Assembly: GCA_030248215.1 (NCBI GenBank)
Contig: JASANG010000102.1
Location: forward strand, 163,183 to 227,182
DNA: 64,000 nucleotides
Source of the DNA: Enoplolaimus lenunculus
Lineage: Eukaryota > Nematoda > Enoplea > Enoplida > Thoracostomopsidae
Direction of reading: 5' to 3'
A program made the translations under genes and the position numbers. The notes beneath the pieces were generated by a model. It was not told the origin of the DNA, did not search any database, and saw only the letters and a program-made list of their open reading frames with translations. Within the stretch, counting starts at the first letter, position 1, and every line of letters starts with the position of its first letter. Positions 34,755 to 45,716 of the stretch are shown piece after piece.

Positions 34755-34943
34755 GGCCCATGAAGGAGCGACCAGGCTTCTGGTGGGCCTATAAAAGAGT
34801 AGGTGTAGATTCTAGATTACATTTTTTGCTTTGGCTTAGCATTACGCTTAGGAACTCATTTTTGCAACGCTTAGGCTTAAGCTTAGGCTTAGGAATAGGA
34901 ATACGTTTAATCCACTGTTACGCCCCTCAAAGTAACATTGGCC
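34755..34943. mobile_element. A2 MITE
   Basis: GGCCCATGAAGGAGCGACCA start and CCTCAAAGTAACATTGGCC end; GGCCTATAAAAGAGTAGG present. Confidence 0.85.
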
Positions 34944-35499
34944 AAAATTTCTAAATTAGACGTAGCTTTTGATTTGACTGAAATACAAAACATGGTTGCG
35001 CATTTGTAGATTCCGATCAACCAGCGTAAAAAGCTTAAGCTTGCGTTATTAAGGAAACCTAAAACATAACCATAAACCAAAGTCTTTGCGCAATCCTAAT
35101 TTATGCTAAAATCAAAAAATTTCGAAACCTGTTGCGATAACTCCTACAAAGGTCTTGAATGCCGCAAATCCCAACACTTTACCACTGAAAACGTTGTACC
35201 AAAAAAGAACACGATTTCAAACAAATGGTTTTCGACCATCAACGGTTATGTAACATAATACATTCACTATTATATGTCGCTTTATTTGAATTATCCAACG
35301 CTGGTAAACCGGCTTTCTTTTCTGGTTTCTGCACCAGGTTCGTCTATTGGCTTTAATGTTGATATTTCTGATAGATGTGTACTAAAAACAATGAATATTA
35401 ACGCCCTTAGGCGTATACGAAAAAAGAATATAATTTAAAAAAATGAATATACCTAAAAATTTCTGGAAATAAGTAACAAAAATAACACTTTGACCGACG

Positions 35500-35881
35500 A
35501 TGGAATCCGGACTGCTACTTATTTTTAACCCGAACCTCCGCCGCCCTTCGTTACTGATATATATCCAGTATTGCAACTATCCGTTGAATTAAACGTTTAT
35601 TTGTCTTGCGTCAAAAGTTTGAGCGATAATGCAAGGTTCCACTTAGGAATGCAGTTTCAAAACAAAGTACGCTTTAAAGTTTCGAAGTCAACTTTATTTG
35701 GTCCTGGAGTCATTTATACGCTACAATTTAAGGGATAATTATTGACATTTTTGGTCTATAATTAGAGTTTAGGGACTCTATTCGCTTACGGACTCTTATT
35801 ACGGTACCGGACTCCTATTGATTGGGACCCAAAATGACGACCCCCCTCTTATTACCTCCTCTTATTCGAGTCGCTACAGTA
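35500..35881. mobile_element. B MITE, left end lost
   Basis: Begins within the body (ACCCGAACCTCCGCCGCCC) and runs to an intact right end TCGAGTCGCTACAGTA. Confidence 0.75.
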
Positions 35882-36248
35882 CGCTTAGAAAGCCCAGGAC
35901 AGGCTTAAATTTACGAAAAGGATTACTAATTCCAAAGCCTATAAGCCTAGCTCTTATCTTAATTGTAAGAAAACCTTTATCGCTGATACGCTCGCTTGCA
36001 AAAATTTTCTCTAAATGTCTGCTAGCAGTTAACTATATTTAGCCCAAGCTTTTCAAATATCAGATTCAGTGGCGGAATAAGAAGGCGGACGCAATATATA
36101 TTGTAAAAACGCTTACTCTATTGCGATCTCGCAGTACACTTGCAAACACTATCACCCACGGTTTTGATCTAGCGGTGACATTTCAAATCCAATAAGCCAA
36201 AACGCTGAAAGACTTGGCCCAAATACAAACGTTTTATTGGTCACTTCG

Positions 36249-36427
36249 GCACTCTGTGTAAGGGTTGCGCTATACTTTTGTTGACGTACTGCGCCGACCG
36301 TTGCCGTACGGTTGCGTACGCAAATAATTCACGTACGGTAGGTTATGGTACGAACGGAGAAGGACGGCGCAGTACGGATGACGTACGGTGACGGACGGCG
36401 CCCGATGTCAAGTATAGCGCAACCCTT
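36249..36427. mobile_element. Family D MITE
   Basis: Best preserved D. The left end AAGGGTTGCGCTATACTT mirrors the right end AAGTATAGCGCAACCCTT; the body is rich in CGTACGGT. Confidence 0.85.
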
Positions 36428-36434
36428 ATTCTTA

Positions 36435-36436
<2 letters not shown>

Positions 36437-36515
<79 letters not shown>

Positions 36516-36516
36516 C
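36437..36516. repeat. (TA)n microsatellite
   Basis: About 80 bp of alternating TA with a few TT interruptions, directly right of the D element. Confidence 0.95.
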
Positions 36517-36599
36517 TTTGCACGTGCTATTAAATTGCAAAAATTTCAAAAAACACAAACAGTATCCTCCACAAACTATAAAATTATCGTTCGCTACTA

Positions 36600-36824
36600 G
36601 TGACATATTATATTATACGCCTCGAAACACCAAAATCACCACGCAAAGCACTTCCATTGGAAACAGGCGTAATTAAATCTGAGCGACAAATCCCAACTGA
36701 ATACACTGGTTTTACTGTTGAAACTAACGAGAAAAAATTGAGTTTTCTTTTTACATTAAGTATTATCAACACACGGCCGTTTTATATGTACCAAATAAAT
36801 GTAGGATCGTTGAAAACTAACTGA
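36600..36824 (+). CDS. Coding-like fragment, unrecognised
   Basis: A plus-strand frame includes RLETPKSPRKALPLETGVIK and IPTEYTGFTVETNEKK, then stops at 36824. A CTACTAG acceptor-like site precedes it, but no good donor or partner exon is seen. Composition is coding-like in its first half only. Confidence 0.2.
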   Translation: MTYYIIRLETPKSPRKALPLETGVIKSERQIPTEYTGFTVETNEKKLSFLFTLSIINTRPFYMYQINVGSLKTN

Positions 36825-37200
36825 ATCGAATTTTAAAAATTTGTATCTTTTTGGCAAAATTGATTTTTCGTATTAACTCGGCTTTTTCTCATTTTTTTAA
36901 ACTAAACTAAAATAACATAGCTAGTTTTCAATTCGTCAATTGTTAAACAAATTTTACCAGTTCATCTTGTTGATAACTTAAAGACCAGGCGAGTAAGTTA
37001 TTTTATGTGTGTCAGGCAAAATCATTGCCAGTTATATATTTCACATATATAAAACAGGATAAAGCTAAATCTGAAAGCCTAAATTAGCAAGTTTATACAC
37101 ATAAAATAGAACCAGAGTAAGATCTGAACGCTTAAACATGTATTGTATATAAATGAGATCTTAGGTCTCTGCCTAAGACCGGTAACTTTATGTGTCCTGT

Positions 37201-37690
37201 TATGGGTCTTCCACGTTAAAATGCACGCGCCGATGTAATGAATGTTCCACTCACCCCATTAATGACAGCATCAAAATACACATACTATCTGGAGGCAAGG
37301 TACAGTTCCATAACTGTACTTAGATAGTGTTAATTATCTAGACTCTGTCGGAAGGGACTCTGGATAAATACATGTTGTCTGTAGGATATCTGCACATTAC
37401 GTTAGCACACGCGCACACATTTAAAAACACACTGTGAACACATATTCACACACATCATTCAACGCCAAAAATTGAATCTCTTCCGAGGGACTATGGACAA
37501 TAACAGTTCCCCATAATGATGTCAGGACAAGTATATATTTAAGGCTAGAGCATATTCATTGTCTAAAGGTTCAGACATTCACATATTGACATCTCAGACT
37601 ATGTATAAAGAGAATGGGTAGGAACAACGCGGGCACCCAAAAGGGAGGGGTATCTTACAAATGTGCGTGCATTTTAACGTGGATGGTCCA
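37201..37690. mobile_element. L element, Harbinger-like MITE
   Basis: TIRs share CCACGTTAAAATGCACGC in inverted orientation at both ends (TGGGTCTT and TGGACCAT starts). TTA flanks both sides, as in PIF/Harbinger elements. Length about 490 bp; no long frame. Confidence 0.7.
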
Positions 37691-37698
37691 TTATTAAC

Positions 37699-38530
37699 AT
37701 GGGCAGAAAGAGGTACAATTTCCGAATATATGAGAACATTACTATTATACATAATCATAATATATATCGTGCCCCAAACAGGTATTTGCCCAATAGACTA
37801 CTGGGACGTTCCATACTTCACTTGCTGATCGAGCTAGCCCAAATAACTACTGGAATGCAATGCAAAGTGATTTTGATTGGGTGTTCAGGTTTGATTATAT
37901 TCCATAAAACTGACTTACACATTAACTTCACCATACTTGCAAACAATAAATTAAAAAAAGTTCATATATTGTGAAGGATGACAGAAGCGGAATTAGATTG
38001 ACTAACCAAACAACAGATATGTTGGCTACGCCTCTATAAAGGAAAATCGTCGTTTGGGGGCCTCCCCATAGCCCGTTATATTATGGTTCTGAGTAACAAC
38101 CTTGGTTTCAATACGTATTTTATGTTGCTTGATTTTACCTGTATAGAGAAATAAAAGCAGCATTGACCACGTAACGTTGTATTTGATTAGATATTACGGT
38201 ACACGCTCACACAGCTTCGTTTGTATACTATATTAACACTATAAACCTTGTTTAATTTATAGTCTGCGAATATGGTCAAACCTATAATTATTGTGCAAAT
38301 CGTTTTTCTCGAACATAGTCAAATCTGAACAATGAATCACACACAGTTCGCATTCGCATGCCAGCAGCTGCTTAGTCTGTACAATCCTGCAATCAATAGC
38401 AGTTTGCATTCCAGTAATTGTTTTATTTGCCCCGAACAGAAAATAGAAGTTTGGCTTTTCATAGGAGTAAATATCACATTTTGCATGTTTGAAACTTGAA
38501 ACAGTTTTATTCTAAAAATATTTTCACAAT
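37699..38530. other. No gene recognised
   Basis: AT-rich sequence downstream of gene copy 2. A 91-codon plus-strand frame at 37699-37974 has no coding character. Confidence 0.35.
38506..38511 (-). terminator. Poly(A) signal of gene copy 2
   Basis: AATAAA on the minus strand, 22 bp after the stop codon of copy 2. Confidence 0.5.
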
Positions 38531-38533
38531 GAT

Positions 38534-39432
38534 TTAAGATGCTAAAAGCTGTTTCTCTGTCACCAGTAATGGCTTTGAATTTTTCAATTGTTTTTTGGAT
38601 AAAATAAGTTCTTTGAGCGATGGAAATAGTTTTCTAGCGTTTGATTCCTCATTCGAACTTTCGTTTAGTATTTTCTTCACTTCGCTGTCTTTTTCTTTGG
38701 CATCAGAAGTTGGTTCTGTTCGAGCTTTTCGGTTGAGTCCAACAGATGACAGTGGAAGTCCTGTGATCAAGGCCGGATACAGTTCTTGAATTGGAAGCCC
38801 AAGAAGATTAAGATTTGCCAATGAATGACCCCATTGCACATTGACATCTTCGTTTGTATGAGTGACATGTCCTTGAAGAGGCCACCGTAGGCCTGGTTTC
38901 GAAAATGGAATGACAATTCCGGCGTTGAACGAACCTTTTCTTGAACTGAATCCGCCTCCCAAATCAAATTGTTGTCGCTTTTTTGGTTCAGTAAATTTTA
39001 AATTTCCACCGAATAAATAGCTCACTTTCTCTTTGACCACCCCGGTGCCAAACGTCAGTCCGAATGGGTCTAGCACCCCGATCACTGGATTATCTTTGAA
39101 ATTTGATATCCGTCCTCCATTTGCGACAATCGCCGGATAGAGTTGCTTAATCGGAATGTTGAGTTTGTTCAGCGGTTGAACGTGAACTCCAACTCCAAAC
39201 GAGTCTCCTTTATCTCTCAGGACACCAACACCAACTTCCTGGTTGAACGGAGCAAAGTAGTCCACACCGTTGTTTTCGACAGTTTCTTGGCCAGGAAGGT
39301 TTATGTTCGGAAACACATTGACGTATCCTGGAATTGGTTTGTTTCCAGGAATGTTTATCCCGGTCACAATTTCACGCGTTCGTTTTGGTATCGAAGACGG
39401 TTCCCAAAACTGCGAAAAATCAATTGCGGCCA
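38534..39432 (-). CDS. Glycine-rich family protein, copy 2 (main exon)
   Basis: The exon begins at 39432 after GTATTTTCAG (phase 1) and stops at 38534, about 298 residues. It holds the full family core (VTGINIPGNKPIPGY, SFGVGVHVQPLN, LDPFGLTFGTGVV, RQQFDLGGGFSSRKGSF). A charged, Lys/Glu/Ser-rich tail contains SNARKLFPSLKELILSKK. The half-repeats ending LYPAIVANGG and LYPALITG suggest an internally duplicated beta-rich fold. Copy 2 differs from copy 3 at few positions but carries its own version of GGRISNFKDNPVIG. The upstream exon was not found. Function unknown. Confidence 0.8.
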
Positions 39433-39584
39433 CTGAAAATACAATTTTCAATTAAAATGTTTATTCACGTATCGCTAGCAAATATTTCAACTTTATTTAT
39501 TTCCCAAAACTGAGGTTTGAATGGTAAACAATGAAAACGTGTTTCGATATTCAAATTTAGCACCAGTGCTGTTTTAGCTTTATC

Positions 39585-39700
39585 TATATAATTAAAGCTT
39601 GAACGTGCCACATACGTATGTATTTTGTGCAGCGTTCCAGCTGTTGGTATGAATGTCTCATATAAAAACAAGAGACAACATATATGCAAATTAGAGCACA
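39585..39700. repeat. Family Q repeat
   Basis: CTATATAATTAAAGCTTGAA then GTGCCACATACGTATGTATT. It lies upstream of gene copy 2, probably in its intron. Confidence 0.5.
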
Positions 39701-40286
39701 TTCGTTTGAAAGGCAAAGTACGTGATGTAGCAAAGAATTAAAAAGTAAACCAAAATGTAAACAAAAAGCACTACACACTTTTAAGAAATAAAAAGTTTTG
39801 AAAGGAATGTTGTAAAAATGCAAATTTGCAACCACGTTGACTAGTTAAGATTAAATAAACCTGATACGAAAACCATTTTTTGCGGAATTTTTAATTTTTT
39901 TTTGGTCGACTTTTGAAAAATTTTACAATTTTTCAGACAGTATCAGATTTGATGCAACTTATTGAATCGTTATGTATGTCCCCTGCAGTACAATTAAAGC
40001 GAATGAAACAATTTGGCAACTGGTTAGCGCTTCTATGAATTTGTAACCAAAAAGACATGTTTAAGTAATGTTTATTTGGTTTGTGCTGGTTTGCGTTATA
40101 GATTTATGTTGATTTATCCGTGTCTTATGGTACATACCTGGTGTTATATTGACCCTCTGCAATAAATTCAATATAATGCAGAAACAAACGTAGTGCAAAG
40201 CCCATCAGCTCGCGATACCTTTACATCTCTATGTACGTTCTACGGGTGGCATTTATAAATAAGCAATTTCTTGGTTTAGAAGTTTA
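39701..40286. other. No gene recognised
   Basis: No supported frame. The missing first exon of gene copy 2 could lie here, but no start-plus-signal-peptide with a donor stands out. Confidence 0.35.
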
Positions 40287-40436
40287 GGCCAAGGTATAGA
40301 ACAAGGCCGTGACAGTAGTATAAGCATATTAATAAGCCTGGAGCGCAAACCTAAGCCTAAGCGTTAGCAAAACCAATTACTCCAAAGCTTAAACTTGCTC
40401 TGTTGCAGCCCCACAGAATATATGGGCCGAAATTCT
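40287..40436. mobile_element. A1 MITE, founder of the 178 bp array
   Basis: GGCCAAGGTATAGAACAAGG start; the right end is shortened to CACAGAATATATGGGCC. Its right half is the first part of the tandem unit. Confidence 0.8.
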
Positions 40437-41228
40437 AACGGTTATTCACGACAAATGCGGTAGCTTGCGAAACGTTCGGCGAAGGTAAAGGAATATGGAC
40501 CCCCTACGATTGTGATATACGCCTGTGTCTAAGCCTAAGCGTTAGCAAAACCAATTACTCCGAAGCTTAAACTTACTCTGTTGCAACCCCACAGAATATA
40601 TGGGCCGAAATTCTAACGGTTATTCACAACAAATGCGGTAGCTTGCGAAACGTTCGGCGAAGGTAAAGGAATATGGACCCCCTACGATTGTGATATACGC
40701 CTGTGTCTAAGCCTAAGCGTTAGCAAAACCAATTACTCCAAAGCTTAAACTTACTCTGTTGCAGCCCCACAGAATATATGGGCCGAAATTGTAACGGTTA
40801 TTCACGACAAATGCGGTAGCTTGCGAAACGTTCGGCGAAGGTAAAGGAATATGGACCCCCTGCGATTGTGATATACGCCTGTGTCTAAGCCTAAGCGTTA
40901 GCAAAACCAATTACTCCAAAGCTTAAACTTACTCTGTTGCAGCCCCACAGAATATATGGGCCGAAATTGTAACGGTTATTCACGACAAATGCGGTAGCTT
41001 GCGAAACGTTCGGCGAAGGTAAAGGAATATGGACCCCCTGCGATTGTGATATACGCCTGTGTCTAAGCCTAAGCGTTAGCAAAACCAATTACTCCAAAGC
41101 TTAAACTTACTCTGTTGCAGCCCCACAGAATATATGGGCCGAAATTCTAACGGTTATTCACGACAAATGCGGTAGCTTGCGAAACGTTCGGCGAAGGTAA
41201 AGGAATATGGACCCCCTACAATTGTGAT
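40351..41228. repeat. 178 bp satellite, about five units
   Basis: CTAAGCCTAAGCGTTAGC recurs at 40351, 40529, 40707, 40885 and 41063. Each unit holds the right half of A1 (to ATATGGGCC) plus about 95 bp of flank, including GCGGTAGCTTGCGAAACG. Units are nearly identical, so the expansion is young. Confidence 0.93.
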
Positions 41229-41447
41229 AAGGGGTGGTCCATTCAACAGATCTCGACGAGCTGATTTCAACGGTACCATTTTTATGGCTTAATGAGCAAC
41301 GTTTCAGAAGCTATGATCCTCAAAATTGTAGTGCAAGCACGCACAGATTGGAATAGGAAGTATCTATCAGTCACATGCTCGTACGATATAAGCTTAACCA
41401 GGTTTGTTCTTTACACAAATTTGACTCTTTGTACATGTTTTAAATGT

Positions 41448-41861
41448 TGGTCCGTTAAACATTAGCGATGGAACGTTTCTCTGTGGGACTGCAATAGAGT
41501 AAGCTTAAACTTTAGACTAATTTTTTGTTTTGGCTTAGGACTTAGGTGTAAGCTCATTCTTACTCTCAGGTTTAATAGGATTAGTCCTAGCCTAAGGATT
41601 AGGCTTAAGAACATGCTTATACTACACTGCAAAAATGGTCAGTCAAATTGCCCGTCCGAAATAGGCTCTACGGTACACAGCTATCTGAGTCAAATTCGAC
41701 TCCACAAGAGTCAAACGTGCAGGACTGTGAGTCGAACGGGACTCGCGGCGTCAAATTTGACTCAGTTTGTGTACTACCGTTGAGCCTGTTTCGGAGAGAG
41801 TCACTTTGACTCACCATTTTTTGCAGTGTACTGTTATACGGCCCTGTTTAACACATTGAAG
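41448..41861. mobile_element. A1 MITE split by an H MITE
   Basis: Left part to 41632 and right part from 41831 (CTGTTATACGGCCCTG) join to the A1 consensus when H and one TA are removed. Confidence 0.82.
41633..41830. mobile_element. H MITE inserted in A1
   Basis: TA at both sides; ends CACTGCAAAAATGGTCAGTC and GACTCACCATTTTTTGCAGTG. Long hairpin. Confidence 0.9.
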
Positions 41862-42190
41862 TATAATTCGGTGCTTCTAAATATATACTGTTTTATCGAA
41901 CAATTACCTGTTTTAACTGTTTCCAGGAACAAACATATAACACTTAAAGAAGTAATCGCGTTCATATTCATAAGTTAAAGTCAATAAAACAGAGTTAAAA
42001 CAGCAAAATTAAATACAACTTAACAAGAAACAATAAACATGTTAGTAGTATTTTGTGACTCTGAAATGGCCGAAAAATGTAAATTTTCAACTAAGAAATA
42101 TTTTACGGAAATGAATAATGCCGGTGCCGGAACCGGAGTTATATATAAGCGTTGACTTTGCTATTTTAAGCAATACCCAGCAGTTTGCGA

Positions 42191-42278
42191 AATCGGTCAA
42201 TGTATAAAACAGGGCCGTAACAGTAGCATAAGCATATTCTTAAGCCTAAGCCTAAGACAAAGCCTAAGCGTAAAACCA
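42191..42278. repeat. A1 MITE cut by K
   Basis: GGTCAATGTATAAAACAGGG and hexamers end abruptly at AAGCGTAAAACC, where K begins; the other half is missing. Confidence 0.7.
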
Positions 42279-42527
42279 TATTCGCACGTGCAAGTTTTTG
42301 CTGCGAGAACTTGCAAGTGCAACTTGCACTTGCAAGTTTTGTCGAAATCCCAATCGAAAAACTTGCAGCTGCAAATAATTCATTAAAAATCATAGCTAAA
42401 AACGTTGTTCACATGTGTGAATAACCTTGTAAGTTCGCTGAATTTTGTTGCAGCCGCTTTCTTATTGGCTGATGAAAAAATGCAAATTCTGCGTACAATT
42501 TGCAGCTGCAAGTTCTAGCATCAAAAA
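42279..42527. mobile_element. Family K MITE
   Basis: TATTCGCACGTGCAAGTTTT start and CTGCAAGTTCTAGCATC end. ACTTGCAGCTGCAA motifs are repeated inside; near-full copy of 54727-54990. Confidence 0.8.
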
Positions 42528-43286
42528 CCAGCACAACAGACGCTACACATAGTTGAGAATATTTAAGTATTTTTAAGCTGCACAAAGTATCGCGGCATTA
42601 GGAATGAAGTACAAGCAATACACAGCAGCTCTGTTATTAGAAATTTTAGTAGAATCGTCAAAAAATTTATCTGAGCTGCAAGAACAATTTTTCTAACATA
42701 GAATTCTTTTAATGCCAATAAATTTTTCAATCAGACAGTCGTCAAAAATATAGCTGATAGGCGACAGCGTTCTCGCCTCTCGTCTGGCAGTATAGTTGCG
42801 GCTCTAACTTCAAATCTTATTGGACAACATAACCAACCAGTATAATAGTAACAAATTTTTTTGCCTCAACAAATCAAAGTGATACTTTAAAATTGCAAGT
42901 TTTTGAGTTTATACTATTCAGTCTTTCGAGCAAAATGTGACACATGATCTACCGTTAGTTAATATTCGGTTGACAGCATTTGATATATTTGACAGTTTGA
43001 AGTGATTTGTTTGATTTCGTTTTGTTCAATCATTTTGCGTTAATCAGAAATTCGTAAACAATATTTAGATCAAAAATTACGATTACAACAAAATAGCGCA
43101 GTTTACGAGTTGGTTGCTGTAATGGTTCGTAATTAGTCATGTAGATATAATTTCATTTTGAACGCGGTTCAAACCTTTATAAAAATCAAGCAAAAAAATT
43201 TCGAATTCAACGAATATAGTTGTTAATTTTGAACTTAATTCTTGCAAGAGGTAAATTTTGTAATTCTTCAGAGGTGTTGGTTGTGT
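42528..43286. other. No gene recognised
   Basis: AT-rich, no supported coding frame or repeat family. Confidence 0.4.
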
Positions 43287-43471
43287 AGCCGACGTATAGA
43301 ACAAGGCCGGAACAGTAGTATAAGTAAGCGTATTCCTAAGCCTAAACCTAAGCCTAAGCCTAAGGATGAGCCTATTCCTAAGCCTAAGCCTACGCCAAAA
43401 CCTAATTCTAAGCAAAAAGTTGGTCTAAAGCTTAAACTGACTCTATTAACCCCTCCGCCCATTGAGTTGCC
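43287..43471. mobile_element. A1 MITE with good hexamer core
   Basis: GCCGACGTATAGAACAAGGC start. Two hexamer blocks read on one strand as Leu-Gly and on the other as Lys-Pro repeats. Confidence 0.8.
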
Positions 43472-43479
43472 TGTAGGCA

Positions 43480-43745
43480 ACTAAGCGCAGTATATACGCG
43501 TTAAATAGTATATATCGCACTGTGTTTAACAATAGCAACACGTATACATAGTACTAAATCACCACAAGACGTGAGAGCCCCCTCGGGCTCGACGACAAGC
43601 TCCTATAGCTCAGTAGTGATGGTATACGCCTCCCACTCCAGTCACCGGAGTTCGAATCCTAGCATAAAAGTAAGTCTCAGGGGAAATAGAAAATATTCAT
43701 ATGAGAAAGGGTTAATACAGCCTCGCCGAAAAGCGGTCTGAAAAT
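43480..43745 (+). repeat. tRNA-derived SINE-like repeat
   Basis: A tRNA-like body at 43599-43670 has an A-box TATAGCTCAGTAGTGATGG and a B-box GAGTTCGAATCCT. A 5' region (CCCCCTCGGGCTCGACGA) and a 3' region (AATAGAAAATATTCATATGA) are both conserved in the copy at 54130-54385. Pol III promoter boxes plus a shared tail fit a SINE. Confidence 0.65.
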
Positions 43746-44629
43746 TATGGATTGGTGCATAAAAATTGTGTGCCCAGGGTTGAAAATTTTTTGCAAAGCT
43801 TGCGACATGATATATCTAAATTACTAAGAAACATTTCTATTAGTATCAAACAAGTATTACCAACGCTATGCTCGTGCAATAGGTCAAAAATTAAGACAAC
43901 ACATATATACCCTGGTGCCTCGCTTTAAGGTCTACCTATCCGTATCATTCACTTTATGATTTATTCTGATTAAAATACATATCTGAAAATCTATATTATT
44001 ACAGCTAGAACACCCCACATATTTTTGACAGCTTTCCAGGACAGCAGTAAACGTTTTTAACAATATACAGATGGTTCTACAAAATCAGTACCGATAAATT
44101 TACTAAGTCTACTTCTGCAAACAGACAGTGTGTATTGGTTAACGAATGCCTTCGTTGACATGCTATATATACATCGTTACACCGTTGGAAACCACAAAAC
44201 ATAATGACGGCTACTGGTTGTTAACAAAATTATATATTCGATTATTACTGCGTTAAAACATATTGCACACATCAGTGGCATTGCTAAAAAGTTTAAAAAT
44301 CGCACGATATAACACTGAGGTAAGTATTTTTTCTCTCTAAAATTAAATCTTTACCATTTAACAAATGATGATTGGTAAAGACTCGCTAACCAATCAACAG
44401 ATATAAAATGCAACTTACGACAGGTGTTTTAGTCGTAAAAGTTTCAAGATATCACATCGTAGCGTTCAATGGCAGATTAAAAAATAATGCGAAAAAGGTT
44501 GCAGTTTTAGTTTTAAAAAATGTTAAAATTACTTATTAGTGATTTCTAACTGTTTGCAAAGACAAGAAACGAATGTGGAAGATATATCCTTTCAAGAAAT
44601 TCTTGGACGTATATATGTACAATAAAAAT
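43746..44629. other. No gene recognised
   Basis: Contains a Q-like piece at 43985-44030 (CTATATTATTACAGCTAGAA). An isolated CACTGAG|GTAAGT donor at about 44322 may mark an untranslated exon of a downstream plus-strand gene. Confidence 0.35.
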
Positions 44630-44801
44630 GGCCAATGGGCCGTAACAGCTGATTAAGCGTATTCGTAAAGCCTAAGCCTAAGCGTTGCAAAAGTGTATTC
44701 CTAAGCCTAAGCCTAAGCCTAAGCAAAAAATGTCTAGAATGTAAGCCTACTCTTTTACAGACCCACCAGAAACCGGGACGGCCATAAATTTAACATGGGC
44801 C
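44630..44801. mobile_element. A2 MITE
   Basis: GGCCAATGGGCCGTAACAGC start and TTTAACATGGGCC end; hexamers in two blocks. Confidence 0.82.
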
Positions 44802-45277
44802 ATAAAATGATATTCAACAGGACAATTTAGCTTATCATGGCCGTGTTTTTGGTTGCTTTGGTCTCCCCAATCCAGACTACGGGTCTTTCAAATTATTAGA
44901 GAACAAGAAATACAATATACAAGTATGTAACAAAATGGATGAACTAAAGCAATACAAATTGACAGTTGGTGGTACAAGTAAGAATAGAAAAATTGTTCGC
45001 AATTCGGCCCTATTTTTTATATTTCAATCAAAATACGATGCAGTTTTGCAGCTACGAAATTGTTCAGGAACAGAGATTAACAAAACTTTCAAGCTGTGTT
45101 CTGCTTAATTGCAATAGTGAATGTGAATCTACGACACTTTGTCGCCCGACAACTTGTCGTCCAACAGTGTCCTAACGCCTATATATAAATCTCAGCATAA
45201 TCCTGTGTGTAATCCTAAACCAAACCAAAACCTGTGCATAACGATGAGTGACGAATTCTCGAGCCCATGTAATTTCC

Positions 45278-45472
45278 GGCCCATGTTACTTTAAGGGGCG
45301 TCCAGGTTTCTGGTGGGTCTATAAAAGAGTGGATTTAGGATCTAGATTACATTTTTTGCTTAGGCTTAGGCTTAGGCTTAGACTTAGGAACACATTTTGC
45401 AACGCTTTGGCTTAGGCTTAGGCTTAGTAATACGCTTAATCTACTGTTACGCCCCTTAAAGTAACATTGGCC
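45278..45472. mobile_element. A2 MITE, best preserved
   Basis: GGCCCATGTTACTTTAAGGG start and CCCTTAAAGTAACATTGGCC end are almost perfect inverted repeats; hexamer blocks of three to four units. Confidence 0.92.
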
Positions 45473-45523
45473 TAATTTCCTATACAAGTTGTCAAGTAAC
45501 GAGTTGTCCGGCGTGTCGTGATA

Positions 45524-45660
45524 CCGGCCAATGTATAGAACAATGTCAAACCAGTGGTATACGCATGTACCTATCCCTAAGCCTAAGCCTAAGCGTACCC
45601 TTAAGCTGAAACCGCATTCCAATCCCAAAAACATTTCGCCACTGATCCTTGCACGAACCA
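45524..45660. mobile_element. A1 MITE, short
   Basis: GGCCAATGTATAGAACAATG start and GATCCTTGCACGAACC end. It lies about 50 bp from the A2 copy. Confidence 0.78.
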
Positions 45661-45716
45661 TTGCAATGCTAGCCAACGCTGACAAGCGTTCCTGTAGTTG
45701 AATTCGTTGGGCACTA

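Noticed and set aside
36343-36606. Frames rich in Ile-Tyr on both strands.
   Set aside because: Translation of the (TA)n microsatellite and the D element.
39584-39835. Hydrophobic minus-strand frame upstream of gene copy 2, considered as its signal-peptide exon.
   Set aside because: Overlaps a family Q repeat and has no donor in the required phase.
40713-41088. Two identical 65-codon minus-strand frames.
   Set aside because: Neighbouring units of the 178 bp satellite, not duplicated genes.
43242-43484. Lys-Pro or Leu-Gly repeat proteins here and at 12145, 24846, 30165 and 45347.
   Set aside because: They are the TTAGGC hexamer read in frame; the six-base period keeps frames open. The 45347-45768 frame has coding-like flanks, but splice signals favour the plus strand there.
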